Program-made: the position numbers and the translations under genes
Shown: positions 24,784-34,465 of the stretch, piece by piece
Layout: each line of letters opens with the position of its first letter
How positions within the stretch are numbered: the stretch's first letter is position 1
Assembly: GCF_001292625.1 (NCBI RefSeq)
Contig: NZ_LAJH01000028.1
Span: forward strand, 124,001 to 188,000
From: Shimia sp. SK013
Lineage (GTDB): Bacteria > Pseudomonadota > Alphaproteobacteria > Rhodobacterales > Rhodobacteraceae
Direction of reading: 5' to 3'
Length of the DNA stretch: 64,000 bases
The notes under the pieces: generated by a model
What the model was told of the DNA's origin: nothing
What the model saw: only the letters and a program-made list of their open reading frames with translations
Database searches by the model: none

Positions 24784-25476
24784 TTAGCCGAGGTAGGCCT
24801 TGAGCGCGTCTGGCGGAGTGTCGAGCAGGGTTTGCGTGTCTTGAGGCGGGTGCGCCTTTCCGTCGGCCACGAGGATGGTTTGGGGTGCGATCCTGCGCGC
24901 GTCGGTCGGGTCGTGGCTGACCATCAGGAGCGTGGCGTTGGTTTCGTCAAGCAGGGCTGCGACGAGATCGAGCATGTCTGTTTTGAGCGCCGGACCCAGA
25001 GCGGCGAAAGGTTCATCCAGCAAGATCAGCGGGCGGGATTGCACCAGCACGCGGGCAAGCGCAACGCGGCTTTGTTGGCCGCCGGAGAGTTGAGCGGGTT
25101 TGCGGTCCGACATATCGGCGAGGCCGACGCGGGTGAGGGCTGCGGCAACTTTGGCTTGTTCGTCTTGGGTCAGGCGCAGGTTGGGACGCAGTCCGAGACC
25201 GACGTTCTGGGCCACGGTCAGGTGTGGGAACAGATTGTTGTCCTGAAACAACATCGCGACAGGGCGTTTGCCGGGTGGCGATTGGGTGAGATCTGTGTCT
25301 TGCCAGCGGATGTGGCCATGCTTGGGTGTGAGAAAGCCGGAGATGGCGGCGAGCAGCGTAGATTTTCCGGCGCCAGAAGGGCCAATTATGGCGGTGCGGC
25401 TGCCGGTGGCGACAGTGAAGTCGGCGGTTAATTTGAAGTCGTCTTGAGTCAGTGTGAGGGCGTCAAGCGTCAGCAT
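24784..25476 (-). CDS. thiQ: Thiamine ABC transporter ATP-binding protein
   Basis: A 230-residue ABC ATPase: Walker A GPSGAGKST, Q-loop MLFQDNNLFPHLTV, signature LSGGQQSR and Walker B LILLDEPF are all intact. It powers uptake of thiamine or its phosphates through ThiP. The ATG at 25476 lies inside the end of thiP (14-base overlap); a longer frame would only add an unrelated tail. It is the last gene of the thiBPQ operon, under a TPP riboswitch. Confidence 0.93.
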   Translation of the reverse strand: MLTLDALTLTQDDFKLTADFTVATGSRTAIIGPSGAGKSTLLAAISGFLTPKHGHIRWQDTDLTQSPPGKRPVAMLFQDNNLFPHLTVAQNVGLGLRPNLRLTQDEQAKVAAALTRVGLADMSDRKPAQLSGGQQSRVALARVLVQSRPLILLDEPFAALGPALKTDMLDLVAALLDETNATLLMVSHDPTDARRIAPQTILVADGKAHPPQDTQTLLDTPPDALKAYLG

Positions 25477-27019
25477 GGGCGCGGCCTCCTTTGTCGAAAA
25501 TCCAGAAGATGCCGAAAGACAGCGCGAGCAGAAGAACTGCGGCGCCGGACGCGAGTTCCATCCGGTAGGCACCCATCAGCCGGTACATTTGCAATGGTAG
25601 CGTGGCGGTTTGCGGGTCAGCAAAGAGCGCGATGACGCCGAGATCACCCATCGACATAGCGGCCGTCAAACCGCACGCGAAACCAAGATTTGGGCGCAGA
25701 CGAGGGATCAACACCAGGCGCAGCCAAGACAGACCTGTGAGGTTCAGAGACGTGCTGAGGCGATCATAGTTGGCGTGAGTGTCACGCACAGCGGGTACCA
25801 TTATCCGCAGCGCGAATGGCAGCGCCATGATCGCGTTCACGGTGGCCGTAACGGGCAAAGCGAGCGCAAAGGGATTGGCGATCGGGTTGATCACGATGAA
25901 GAGACCAGTGCCGATCACCAGTGGGCTGGCGGCGATGCCCAAGAGGCCGATGGCTTCGAGTCGGGCGCGGTCCGTGCCTGCGGCGATGGCGATCGGCAGC
26001 GCGAGGGCGAGCATCAGGAGCGTTGAGGCCAACGCGATCACAAGTGAGGCAAGAGCGGCGGACCAGACCGAAGTTGGGAGCGCGGTGATAGCGGGGGCGC
26101 CGCGCAGGGTAACCAGCGCGATGGGCAAGATCAGAAAGAGCGCAGCGAAGGTGATCGTGGTGGCGTCAAGCGCGCGCAGGAGCGGGCTTTGAGCGTCCCA
26201 GCGTTGCACCGGGCGGTCGAGGCCGGCACCAAGTCCGTCGCGGTTTGAAAGTTTGAGGGCGACGAGCGCGGCCGCACCCACTAGCGCGATTTGGACGCAA
26301 GACAGCAGGGCCGCGCGGCCGAGGTCAAAATCAAACCGAAAGGCTTGGTAGATGGCGAGTTCGACTGTTGTCGCACGCGGGCCGCCGCCGAGTGTGAGCG
26401 CCACTGCGAAGCTGCTGAGACAGATGGCGAAGATGATTGCGGCAGCGCCTGGCAGGGTGCGGGTGAGCATGGGGGCCTCAAGCGTGCGGAAAATGTCGCG
26501 CGGGGCAAAGCCGAGTTGTGCGGCGAGGCGGAACCGTTCTGACGGGATGTCCTGCCAGCCTTGCAGGATTAGGCGGGTGGCCAGTGGCAGGTTGAAGAAC
26601 ACATGGGCCAACACAACGCCGTGCAGGCCGTAGATGGAAACTTCGGGCAGGCCGAGGGCGCGTAGGGTTTCGTTGAGAATGCCGCTGCGACCAAAAACGG
26701 CGAGCAGGCCCATCACGGCTACGATCACCGGAAGGATGAAAGGTGCGCCCAACAGGGAAATCAGCAAGCGGCGGCCGTAGAAGCGGCGGCGGGCAAGGGC
26801 GCGGGCAACTGGGATGGCGAGAAGAACGGAAAAGGCGGCAGAAAGCACGGCCTGAAAGACGGTGAAGCGGATTGCGGACCATTCGGCGGGACCAAGGCCA
26901 CGACCAGCTTCGGCGCGCAAGGCGACGGCGACAAGCGTGCCGAGAACAATCGCGGCGACCAGCGCCGCCGCGATTTTGCCCGGAAGGGCGCGATTTATTG
27001 CGACAGAGCTGCGGACCAT
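25463..27019 (-). CDS. thiP: Thiamine ABC transporter permease
   Basis: A 518-residue integral membrane protein made of two fused permease halves, about twelve TM helices. Each half carries an EAA-type coupling loop (around ERFRLAAQLGFAPRDIFRTL and NYDRLSTSLNLTGLSWLRLV). This fused architecture is the norm for ThiP. The start overlaps the end of thiB by 25 bases; no later in-frame methionine precedes the first membrane helix (KIAAALVAAIVLGTLVAVAL). Confidence 0.93.
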   Translation of the reverse strand: MVRSSVAINRALPGKIAAALVAAIVLGTLVAVALRAEAGRGLGPAEWSAIRFTVFQAVLSAAFSVLLAIPVARALARRRFYGRRLLISLLGAPFILPVIVAVMGLLAVFGRSGILNETLRALGLPEVSIYGLHGVVLAHVFFNLPLATRLILQGWQDIPSERFRLAAQLGFAPRDIFRTLEAPMLTRTLPGAAAIIFAICLSSFAVALTLGGGPRATTVELAIYQAFRFDFDLGRAALLSCVQIALVGAAALVALKLSNRDGLGAGLDRPVQRWDAQSPLLRALDATTITFAALFLILPIALVTLRGAPAITALPTSVWSAALASLVIALASTLLMLALALPIAIAAGTDRARLEAIGLLGIAASPLVIGTGLFIVINPIANPFALALPVTATVNAIMALPFALRIMVPAVRDTHANYDRLSTSLNLTGLSWLRLVLIPRLRPNLGFACGLTAAMSMGDLGVIALFADPQTATLPLQMYRLMGAYRMELASGAAVLLLALSFGIFWIFDKGGRAHADA

Positions 27020-27993
27020 TCCGCCAGCGCCTCGTCACGGATTGCAGGCACGTCAGCCGGTGCAATCAGGCGGGCCTGTTCGGGGCCAACCGGTGCCGCG
27101 AAGGCGTCTGGAACACCAGCCGCAGGCGTGACCGCTGGATACATCCAGTTTGTGGTCGGGATGATCGTTTGGAACGCATCGCTGACCATGAAGGACAGAA
27201 ACTGGTCAGCCAGTTCGTTTTGGTCTGTAGCGGCCAATTTGCCAGCAACTTCGATTTGCATGTAGTGGCTGTCAAAAGCGGCAGCGGATTTGCTGACGTC
27301 TTCTTCGGCGACGATGTGATAGGCGGGCGACGTGGTGTAGCTGAGTACCATGTCGGCTTCGCCTTCAAGGAAGAGGCCGTATGCTTCGGACCAGCCCTTG
27401 GTCACGGTCACGATGTTGTCTGACAGCGCTTCCCACATCTTGGGGGCGTCGTCGCCGTATTGTTCCTTGACCCAAAGCAGCAGGCCCAGACCGGGGGTGG
27501 AGCTGCGTGGATCCTGGATGACGATTTTCAGATCGGATGCGGCCAGTTCGTCAAATGACGTGGGCGCGGTGTCCAGTTTGGTGTTGTCGTAAACAAAGGC
27601 GAAGTAGCCCCAGTCAAACGGCAGGAAGTTTGCGTCCGTCCAGGTGCCGGGCGCGCCAAACGGATTTGGCACATCTACAGTCACGGTTTGACCGTGTTCT
27701 GCAAACAGACCGCTGTCTGCGGCGGCGGCGGTCAGGTTGGTGTCCAGACCCAGCACAACGTCGGCGTCCGACCGTGCGCCTTCGAGTTTCACGCGCGCCA
27801 GAAGGGCGGCGCCATCGCCTGCGCCAACGAGGTTCAGCTCGCAGTTACAGGTTTCTTCAAAAGCAGTTTTGACCGCAGGGCCGGGGCCCCAGTCGGAAAC
27901 AAAGCTGTCGTAAGTGTAGACTGTGAGAACGGGTGTCTCGGCCACAGCAGTGGTGGCAGCAAACAGTCCCGCGGCAAAGCTCAGATACTTCAT
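26995..27993 (-). CDS. thiB: Thiamine-binding periplasmic protein
   Basis: A 332-residue solute-binding protein. The first 22 residues (MKYLSFAAGLFAATTAVAE) form a signal peptide. LTVYTYDSFVSDWGPGPAVKTAFE is the characteristic TbpA start, and later DFLPFDWGYFAFVYD-like and SLTTSPAYH-like segments are present as FDWGYFAFVYD and SYTTSPAYHI. The start at 27993 has GGAGG 6-8 bases upstream, excluding the in-frame 28005. First gene of thiBPQ; the leader contains a TPP riboswitch, so thiamine should repress the operon. Confidence 0.95.
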   Translation of the reverse strand: MKYLSFAAGLFAATTAVAETPVLTVYTYDSFVSDWGPGPAVKTAFEETCNCELNLVGAGDGAALLARVKLEGARSDADVVLGLDTNLTAAAADSGLFAEHGQTVTVDVPNPFGAPGTWTDANFLPFDWGYFAFVYDNTKLDTAPTSFDELAASDLKIVIQDPRSSTPGLGLLLWVKEQYGDDAPKMWEALSDNIVTVTKGWSEAYGLFLEGEADMVLSYTTSPAYHIVAEEDVSKSAAAFDSHYMQIEVAGKLAATDQNELADQFLSFMVSDAFQTIIPTTNWMYPAVTPAAGVPDAFAAPVGPEQARLIAPADVPAIRDEALAEWSAALSQ

Positions 27994-28045
27994 GGTATCC
28001 TCCAAATTGCGACGGGCGGAGATAGTCAGGACTCATTCCCTCGAC

Positions 28046-28132
28046 CTTCCCTCCGCCGGTCTTAACCGGTTCAGGTTCAACGGGTTCGCAGTGTGCATCT
28101 CAGCCTGCGCGTTTTGACGCAGGCACCCCGAG
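28046..28132 (-). promoter_or_regulatory. TPP riboswitch (THI element) upstream of thiBPQ
   Basis: Read on the minus strand, the conserved blocks appear in order: CGGGGTGCC, a variable stem TGCGTCAAAACGCGCA, GGCTGAGATG, then ACCCGTTGAACCTGA, ACCGG-TTAAGA-CCGG stem and CGGAGGGAA. These are the sensor boxes of the TPP-binding aptamer. The aptamer ends about 55 bases before thiB, and with no strong terminator in between I infer control of translation initiation. Confidence 0.95.
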
Positions 28133-28141
28133 GTAAGCCGA

Positions 28142-28170
28142 TGTCTAGGGCGCAAGTTGGCAATTGGCAA
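28142..28170 (-). promoter_or_regulatory. Candidate promoter of thiBPQ
   Basis: On the minus strand TTGCCA (28170-28165), a 17-base spacer and TAGACA (28147-28142). Transcription would start near 28135, a few bases before the riboswitch, which is where the promoter is expected. The -10 box is weak. Confidence 0.5.
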
Positions 28171-28288
28171 GCGATCTTGGTGTCGGTCCCGCAACGATTG
28201 GATTTTGGTGAGCGTTAATGCGGCGCAATGGCTTTTGATTTTCTGTCAATGACGCTAAGGCTGTCGGCCAAGACTTGGAGGCAGGCTT

Positions 28289-29395
28289 ATGTCGATGAAC
28301 AGCTTTGGACATCTATTTTGTGTGACCACATGGGGTGAAAGCCATGGGCCGGCGCTGGGCGCGACGGTGGATGGTTGTCCTCCGGGTGTGCCGGTGGATG
28401 AGGCGATGTTGCAGGAGTGGCTGGACAAGCGTCGCCCCGGGCAGAACAAGAACACCACCCAGCGCAATGAGCCGGACGCGGTGAAGATCCTTTCGGGTGT
28501 GTTTGACGGCAAAACTACGGGCACCTCGATTCAGTTGATGATCGAGAACACCGATCAGCGCAGTCGCGACTATGGCGAGATCAGCCAAACGTTCCGACCC
28601 GGTCATGCGGACATCACCTATCATCTGAAATACGGCAACCGCGATTATCGCGGGGGCGGGCGCAGTTCGGCGCGGGAAACGGCGGCACGGGTTGCCGCAG
28701 GCGGCATTGCCCGCGCGGCGATCAAAGCGTTGGCGCCGGAGCTTGAGATTAAGGGTTATATGACCCAGATGGGCGCGCTGGAGATTGACCGCACAGCTTT
28801 TGACTGGGACGCGATTGGTCAGAACGATTTCTGGATCCCGCAAGGCGCCGATGTGGCGCAGGCGTGGGAGGATTACCTGCAGGCGTTGCGCAAGGAACAT
28901 GACAGCGTCGGCGGCGTGATCGAAGTTGTTGCACGCGGCGTGCCGGCGGGCATTGGTGCGCCTGTTTATGCCAAGTTAGACACTGATTTGGCGGCGGCGA
29001 TGATGTCAATTAACGCGGTCAAAGGCGTTGAGATCGGTGAAGGCATGGCGGCGGCGGCCTTGAAAGGCTCGCAAAACGCGGACGAAATTTACATGGGTGC
29101 TGACGGCAAACCGGAGTTTTCGTCAAACCATTCAGGCGGCATTCTGGGCGGTATTTCAACCGGACAGGATGTTGTGGTGCGGTTCGCCGTGAAACCGACA
29201 AGTTCGATCCTGACGCCGCGCCAATCGATCCGCATTGATGGCAGCTCGACCGAGGTGATCACCAAAGGCCGGCACGATCCCTGCGTGGGTATCCGTGCGG
29301 TGCCCGTCGGAGAGGCAATGATGGCCTGCGTGATCTTGGATCACCTGCTGTTGCATCGTGGCCAAGTTGGTGAAAACCAAGGCACGATCGGCTGA
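28289..29395 (+). CDS. aroC: Chorismate synthase
   Basis: Last shikimate-pathway enzyme: EPSP to chorismate, needing reduced FMN. The 368-residue protein carries the three signatures: [30 protein letters not shown] with [13 protein letters not shown], and the C-terminal [18 protein letters not shown] lies 8 bases before the ATG. The stop shares one base with the ATG of the following HD-domain gene. Confidence 0.97.
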   Translation: MSMNSFGHLFCVTTWGESHGPALGATVDGCPPGVPVDEAMLQEWLDKRRPGQNKNTTQRNEPDAVKILSGVFDGKTTGTSIQLMIENTDQRSRDYGEISQTFRPGHADITYHLKYGNRDYRGGGRSSARETAARVAAGGIARAAIKALAPELEIKGYMTQMGALEIDRTAFDWDAIGQNDFWIPQGADVAQAWEDYLQALRKEHDSVGGVIEVVARGVPAGIGAPVYAKLDTDLAAAMMSINAVKGVEIGEGMAAAALKGSQNADEIYMGADGKPEFSSNHSGGILGGISTGQDVVVRFAVKPTSSILTPRQSIRIDGSSTEVITKGRHDPCVGIRAVPVGEAMMACVILDHLLLHRGQVGENQGTIG

Positions 29396-30048
29396 TGGAA
29401 GCCTTGCGGGCAGCGCTGCGTGACGTGGTGTTGGCGCATATGGCGACGGATGCGGCACATGATCTGGCGCATCTGGATCGGGTTTGGGCAAATTGTCAGG
29501 AGATAGCGGCGGGTGAAGACGCGCCGGACATGCGCGTGCTTTTGGCGGCGGCGTATCTGCATGATCTGGTGAATCTTCCGAAAGATGACCCGCAACGAGA
29601 TCAGGCGTCGCGGATGGCGGCGGAGCACTCCGCGCCGGTTTTGACGGGTTTGGATTTCACCGATTCCGAGATCAAGGCAACGCAACATGCGATCGCAACA
29701 CACAGCTTTTCCGCTGGATTAGAGCCTGATTCAGCGGAAGCGCGCATTTTGCGAGACGCGGACCGTCTGGATGCGCTGGGCGCGATTGGCATTGCCCGCA
29801 CATTTGCTGTGGCGGGGGATTTGAAGCTGGCGCTTTACGATCCGGTTGATCCGTTTGCAGAACTGCGGGCGTTGGATGATCGTGCTTGGGCGCTGGATCA
29901 CTGGCCGGTGAAGCTGTTTCGATTGCCGGAGGGGATGACGACCGCCACAGGGCGTGTCGTTGCGGAGAATCGGGTTTCGGAGATGCGGAGCTTTGCAAAA
30001 GGTCTGGCGGCGGAGATCGGGACCGTGGTTCCCAAGAGATGGCGTTAG
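29395..30048 (+). CDS. HD-domain phosphohydrolase (YedJ-like)
   Basis: A 217-residue HD-fold protein. The metal ligands are HDLAHLDRVW (first H), AAYLHDLVN (HD) and ATQHAIATHSF with DADRLDALGAIGIAR (final D). The group hydrolyses phosphate esters, with no assigned substrate. It starts in the aroC stop codon (TGATG) and so is cotranslated with it. It ends in a 4-base overlap (TTAG) with the convergent P450 gene. Confidence 0.88.
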   Translation: MEALRAALRDVVLAHMATDAAHDLAHLDRVWANCQEIAAGEDAPDMRVLLAAAYLHDLVNLPKDDPQRDQASRMAAEHSAPVLTGLDFTDSEIKATQHAIATHSFSAGLEPDSAEARILRDADRLDALGAIGIARTFAVAGDLKLALYDPVDPFAELRALDDRAWALDHWPVKLFRLPEGMTTATGRVVAENRVSEMRSFAKGLAAEIGTVVPKRWR

Positions 30049-31208
30049 ATCTGCCAGCGCACCGGCATGCTAAGAGGGCCGCGGAAAGCCCAGCCACCAA
30101 ACGGGGTGTCGCCGGCCAGTGTTAGCCCCGCGAGCCGGTCAAAGATCATAGGTAGAGCAACCTCGGCGATCAGGCATTTGGACGCCCAAGCCCCTGCACA
30201 GAAATGCGGACCAGCGCCAAAACTGATGGCCTTACTGGCGTTCTGGCTTAAGTCGAAGGCGTCGGGATTGGTGAAGCAGGCGGCGTCGCGGTTGCCGCTG
30301 CTGAACATCAAAAACACGCGGTCTTCGAGATCAAATGTGACGCCCTTGGTCTCATGGGGTTTAACGATTCGGCGCGGAGACATGCCGATGGGGGACATCC
30401 AGCGGGCGTATTCTTCGAACGCGGCGAGCCATGTGGCGTCGCCGTTGGTGATTTTTGCCAGTTGATCGGGATGGGTCAGCAGCGCCCATGCGGCACCGGC
30501 AATGGCGTCGCGGGGCTCGTTTTGCCCTCCGGAAATCGCGAGTTTGATATTGGCGCTGATCTGCGCATCGCTGAGCTCGGCCTGCATCATCACCGAAAGC
30601 AGAGACGAATCAGGTGCATCGTGCAGCGCGGGTTTGCGTTGCGCGATATGGGCGTCGATGGAGGCAGTGCAGTTGTGGCAGGTGGCCGTGATGTTGGGGT
30701 CACCGGCATAGTTGGCGCAGCCGTCGATCATACCTTGGGACACGCGGTCCATTTCCTGCCATGTCATGTTGGTGAGGCCGGTCATCGCCTTGAGTGCTTC
30801 GCCGGAGATCGGGCGGGCGATGTCGGCGACCATGTCGGCTTGGCCATTGGGTTGAACGCGGTCGAGAATGTCGGCTGTGGCAGTCTCAAAGTGTGCCTTC
30901 CAGACCCGTTGCACGGTCTTGGGCGACACAGTTGGAAAGATCGCGCGGCGTTCGGCCTGATGCGCGGCGCCGTCTTTGCGCATCATGTTCTGACCCATCA
31001 GCACGGTCATCAGGCCGTCGGGTTGGTCGGAGGAGAAGATGTCGGTCTTTTTCTCATTCTCAAAAATATCGTCGCGGCGGGTGATTAGCGTGGCGCCCAG
31101 TTGCGGCACATAGGCAATCGGGGTTGTCTCGCGCATACGTGCAAGATCGGGATAAGGGTCGGCCCAGAAGGCTTTGGGGTCGATCTCATAAATCGGGGCG
31201 TTTGACAT
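30045..31208 (-). CDS. Cytochrome P450
   Basis: A 387-residue soluble bacterial P450. The heme loop FGAGPHFCAG has the thiolate cysteine, helix I reads ISGGQNEPRDA (an unusual GGQNE instead of AGxDT), and helix K carries EEYARWMSP with the ExxR pattern. Substrate unknown; no ferredoxin or reductase gene is beside it, so electrons must come from elsewhere. Convergent with the HD-domain gene and divergent from a DMT transporter. Confidence 0.92.
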   Translation of the reverse strand: MSNAPIYEIDPKAFWADPYPDLARMRETTPIAYVPQLGATLITRRDDIFENEKKTDIFSSDQPDGLMTVLMGQNMMRKDGAAHQAERRAIFPTVSPKTVQRVWKAHFETATADILDRVQPNGQADMVADIARPISGEALKAMTGLTNMTWQEMDRVSQGMIDGCANYAGDPNITATCHNCTASIDAHIAQRKPALHDAPDSSLLSVMMQAELSDAQISANIKLAISGGQNEPRDAIAGAAWALLTHPDQLAKITNGDATWLAAFEEYARWMSPIGMSPRRIVKPHETKGVTFDLEDRVFLMFSSGNRDAACFTNPDAFDLSQNASKAISFGAGPHFCAGAWASKCLIAEVALPMIFDRLAGLTLAGDTPFGGWAFRGPLSMPVRWQI

Positions 31209-31341
31209 GGTGGCCTTGCGTATTGCTGGCGTGATGCCTCAGCTTACGCTTTGGAGCGGGTTTGCATAGTCCTCGCGCGGCCTTGTGTTTGCGCCACCTG
31301 CACGGCACAGTCGCCGCAATTCCCCAGCGGCAAGGCAGATT

Positions 31342-32265
31342 ATGAATCCGGTTCGCGGCATAGCTCTCAAAGTTACGGCGATTGCGCTTTTTTCGGTGAT
31401 GGCGGCCTTGATCAAGGCCAGCGCAGACAGCGTCCCACCTGGTGAAGCGGTGTTTTTCCGGTCGCTGTTCGCGATGATTGTGATCGTTGTTTGGTTGATG
31501 CACCGCGGTGATCTGCAGTCGGGTTTGAAAGCCAACAACAAGATGGGTCACGTCTGGCGCGGGGTGATCGGCACCACCGCCATGGCGATGAATTTCGCGG
31601 CGCTGGGCATGTTGCCTTTGCCCGAAGTCACCGCGATCGGGTTCACTGCACCTTTGTTGACGGTCATCTTTGCCGCGATGTTTTTGGGTGAAACAGTGCG
31701 CGCCTTTCGTTTGTCAGCGGTCGGGATCGGGATGGTCGGCGTGATGATCGTATTGTGGCCGCGTTTGACCATTTTTCAGGAGTCGCAAGAAGCAACGGTT
31801 GCCACGTTGGGTGTGATGCTGGTGTTGGGATCTGCGGTGTTCAGGGCCTTGGCGCAAATCCATATCCGGCAATTGGTTCAAACGGACCAGACATCGGCGA
31901 TTGTGTTCTACTTTTCACTTACGGCGACCTGTTTGTCGCTGCTGACGCTGCCGTTTGGCTGGGTTGTGCCGACTTGGGATGTGGCATTGATGTTGATCGT
32001 TGCGGGGTTGATTGGCGGGGTGGCGCAGATATTGCTGACGACCTGTTACCGGTTTGCGCCCGCCAGCGTGGTGGCGCCCTTTGATTATGCGGCGATGCTG
32101 TTTGCTTTGGTGATCGGCTATGTGTGGTTTGACGAAGTGCCGACGGCGGCGATGTTGGTGGGGGCAAGCATCGTGATCTTAGCGGGCATCTTGATCATTT
32201 GGCGGGAACGGCAGCTGGGATTGAAGCGTGGCAAGGCACGGTCCAACGTGACGCCGCAAGGATAA
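31342..32265 (+). CDS. DMT-superfamily (EamA) transporter
   Basis: A 307-residue protein with two EamA repeats and about ten TM helices: FFRSLFAMIVIVVWLM, LPLPEVTAIGFTAPLLTVIF, FLGETVRAFRL closing the first repeat, and YVWFDEVPTAAMLVGASIVILAG in the second. The start at 31342 (GGCAAGGCAG upstream) removes an odd basic extension from 31285. Putative exporter of a small metabolite. It is related in fold to the cut transporter at the window start but not adjacent to any matching pathway. Confidence 0.9.
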   Translation: MNPVRGIALKVTAIALFSVMAALIKASADSVPPGEAVFFRSLFAMIVIVVWLMHRGDLQSGLKANNKMGHVWRGVIGTTAMAMNFAALGMLPLPEVTAIGFTAPLLTVIFAAMFLGETVRAFRLSAVGIGMVGVMIVLWPRLTIFQESQEATVATLGVMLVLGSAVFRALAQIHIRQLVQTDQTSAIVFYFSLTATCLSLLTLPFGWVVPTWDVALMLIVAGLIGGVAQILLTTCYRFAPASVVAPFDYAAMLFALVIGYVWFDEVPTAAMLVGASIVILAGILIIWRERQLGLKRGKARSNVTPQG

Positions 32266-32266
32266 G

Positions 32267-32308
32267 CCGGGCAAAAGAAAACCGGCCGCCCCAAGCGAGG
32301 CGACCGGT
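32267..32308 (-). terminator. Intrinsic terminator of the dctP-type gene
   Basis: On the minus strand ACCGGTCGCC / GGCGGCCGGT makes a 10-bp stem (one U-G wobble) followed by TTTTCTTTTG. It lies 22 bases after the TRAP binding-protein stop. On the plus strand the wobble becomes a C-A mismatch and the tail is lost, so it works leftward. Confidence 0.8.
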
Positions 32309-32329
32309 CAAAGCAAGCGGAAGGTCCGC

Positions 32330-33373
32330 TTACATGTTGTTTTTCTTATACTCTTCCATGAGCATTTTGGCTTCGTCGATCATCGCCTGACCATCGATAC
32401 CGCGCTTTTTCATGTCGGCAATCCAAGTGGCATAGATCGGGTCAACCACGGCAGCCCATTCCGCGGCGTCGGCCTCGGACACGGTGAAGATGTTGTTGCC
32501 ACGATCCGCGGCTGCTTTGCGGGCAGGGGCATCATAGTCTTGCATGGTTTTGCCAGCGAAGACCGAGAACTCAAGCCCTGACTGGCTGTCCATTACGGCT
32601 TGCAGATCGGCAGGCAAGCTGTCGTATTTGGCTTTGTTCATCGCCAGAACGAAGGTCAGCGTATAGAGGGCTGTGCCTTCAAATTCTGTGTGATTCTCAA
32701 CAAGCTCGGGCACTTTCAGGGCGGCGGTGACTTCCCACGGAATCGTGGTGCCATCGATCACGCCTTTGGACAGCGCCTCGGGAACAGCTGGAACTGGCAT
32801 GCCAACTGGCGAAGCGCCGGTGGCTTTTAGCAGTTCGTTCACCAAGCGAGAGCCACCGCGGATCTTCATGCCTTGCAAATCGGACGGTTTCGCAACTGGC
32901 TTGTTGGTGTGGAACATGCCGGGGCCATGGACCCACGCGCCAAAGATTTTCATATCTTTGAATTCGCCGTCCTGCATGTGGTTCTCAAACATCTTCCAGT
33001 AGGCGTAGCTGCCGGCGCCGGCGTCTTCGACCATGAAGGGCAGTTCAAAAACCTCGGTGGAGGGGAAGCGGCCAGGCGTGTAGCCGACCACAGTCCAGAC
33101 CAGATCGACAACGCCGTCTTTGGCCTGATCCATCAGACCGGGAGGGGCACCGCCAAGAGACATGGCGCCGAAGCGTTCGATTTTGATGCGGCCTTCGCTG
33201 GCTTCTTCGACGTTGTTCGCCCATGGGTCCAGAATGTGCTTTGGCACGTTGGCCTGCGGTGGCAGGAACTGGTGCAGGCGCAGAGTGACCTCTTGGGCCA
33301 TCCCGGTGCTTGCGGTCATTGCGAGCGCGGCGGCGCCCCCGATGAAGTTCAAAATGTTTCTACGAGTTGTCAT
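32330..33373 (-). CDS. TRAP transporter solute-binding protein, DctP type (orphan)
   Basis: A 347-residue periplasmic protein. The N-terminus TTRRNILNFIGGAAALAM resembles a Tat-type signal with cleavage after GMAQ. The DctP fold is shown by VTLRLHQFLPPQANV, YWKMFENHM and MKIRGGSRLVNELLKATGASPVGMPVPAVPEAL, where the Arg contacts a carboxylate ligand. TRAP systems need the membrane subunits DctQ and DctM; neither is in the window, so this is an orphan binding protein. GGGAGGATCAC precedes the ATG. An AGGCATATGCCT palindrome lies about 90 bases upstream. Confidence 0.93.
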   Translation of the reverse strand: MTTRRNILNFIGGAAALAMTASTGMAQEVTLRLHQFLPPQANVPKHILDPWANNVEEASEGRIKIERFGAMSLGGAPPGLMDQAKDGVVDLVWTVVGYTPGRFPSTEVFELPFMVEDAGAGSYAYWKMFENHMQDGEFKDMKIFGAWVHGPGMFHTNKPVAKPSDLQGMKIRGGSRLVNELLKATGASPVGMPVPAVPEALSKGVIDGTTIPWEVTAALKVPELVENHTEFEGTALYTLTFVLAMNKAKYDSLPADLQAVMDSQSGLEFSVFAGKTMQDYDAPARKAAADRGNNIFTVSEADAAEWAAVVDPIYATWIADMKKRGIDGQAMIDEAKMLMEEYKKNNM

Positions 33374-33760
33374 GTGATCCTCCCTTTACACAGACGGATG
33401 AAAGTCGGCGCGCACGCGGCGCCACCGGGCTCTCATGTTGCTAGTCATTGATTGAGTCGTGACAGGCATATGCCTTTATGAAACGCCGAATTGCCGATGT
33501 CTGGCAACCGTTTGTCGCACCCATTCAGAAAACGCGGTTTGGACCACGCGTAAGACGCTAGGGTCAGATTGTCACTTTGCGCCCCAAGGGGTTGGACATT
33601 TTGCACCTGTTTGCGCCTCCTGATTGGCAAGATTTCGAATTCGTGCTTCCCTCCCTTGTCAAACCAGCAAAATGTAACAATCAAGGTTAAAACGCCAAAA
33701 GTGCCGAGGAGGGCGCGAAAAAGGCGACAAGGCCAAGGGACGGGGACACACGACGCCGCA
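33374..33760. other. Intergenic region between dctP-type gene and tupB
   Basis: 387 bases between divergent genes. Visible are the perfect 12-base palindrome AGGCATATGCCT (33464-33475) on the dctP side and CCCCAAGGGG (near 33582) in the middle. The frame continuing upstream of tupB from 33569 is Arg/Lys-rich and not part of a permease. No metal riboswitch is recognised. Confidence 0.5.
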
Positions 33761-34465
33761 ATGAACGAGATTGTCGAAGGGCTGCTGAAGGCGGGCCAAC
33801 TTATCCTCTCATTGGATGCCGATCTGATCGAAATCTCGCTGCGCTCGCTGCGGGTGACGCTGACGGCTGTGCTGATTTCGTCAGTTATCGGTCTGCCTTT
33901 GGGCTGTTGGCTGGCGGTGCGCCGGTTCCGGTTTCGCCGCTTTGTGATTGCAACGCTGAATGCCTTGATGGGCCTGCCGCCGGTTGTGGTCGGGTTGATC
34001 GTCTACATCCTGCTGAGCCGGTCCGGGCCGTTTGGCGTGTTTGGGCTGCTGTTCACACCCACGGCGATGATCATTGCGCAGGTGATTATTCTGACGCCAT
34101 TGATCGCGAGCATTTCGCATCAGGCGATCCGCGATCTGTGGGCGGAGTATCACGACCTTCTGATTTCGCTGAACACCACGCGCAGACAGCGCATTGCGAC
34201 CTTGTTGTGGGACGGACGGCGGGCGTTGCTGACAGCGGCGCTGGCGGGGTTCGGGCGCGGCATCGGAGAGGTCGGCGCGATCATGATTGTGGGCGGCAAT
34301 ATAGATCATGCGACGCGGGTTTTAACGACGGCTATTTCGCTGGAGACCGGCAAGGGTAATTTTGCGCTGGCTTTGGCGCTTGGGTTTGTTTTGATCGGGT
34401 TGGCGGTCGCCGTGAACCTGATCATCCACAGCCTGTCGCGCACAGAAAGGAGCGGAAGATGGTAG
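33761..34465 (+). CDS. tupB: Tungstate ABC transporter permease
   Basis: A 234-residue permease with about five TM helices (LTAVLISSVIGLPLGCWLAV, GLPPVVVGLIVYILL, TAMIIAQVIILTPLIASIS, ALALGFVLIGLAVAVNLII). The coupling loop with GFGRGIGEVGAIMIVGGNI is typical of TupB/WtpB and related molybdate permeases. The start at 33761 matches the family N-terminus. tupC begins before its stop (7-base overlap). Tungstate specificity is inferred from the tupA sequence. Confidence 0.92.
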   Translation: MNEIVEGLLKAGQLILSLDADLIEISLRSLRVTLTAVLISSVIGLPLGCWLAVRRFRFRRFVIATLNALMGLPPVVVGLIVYILLSRSGPFGVFGLLFTPTAMIIAQVIILTPLIASISHQAIRDLWAEYHDLLISLNTTRRQRIATLLWDGRRALLTAALAGFGRGIGEVGAIMIVGGNIDHATRVLTTAISLETGKGNFALALALGFVLIGLAVAVNLIIHSLSRTERSGRW

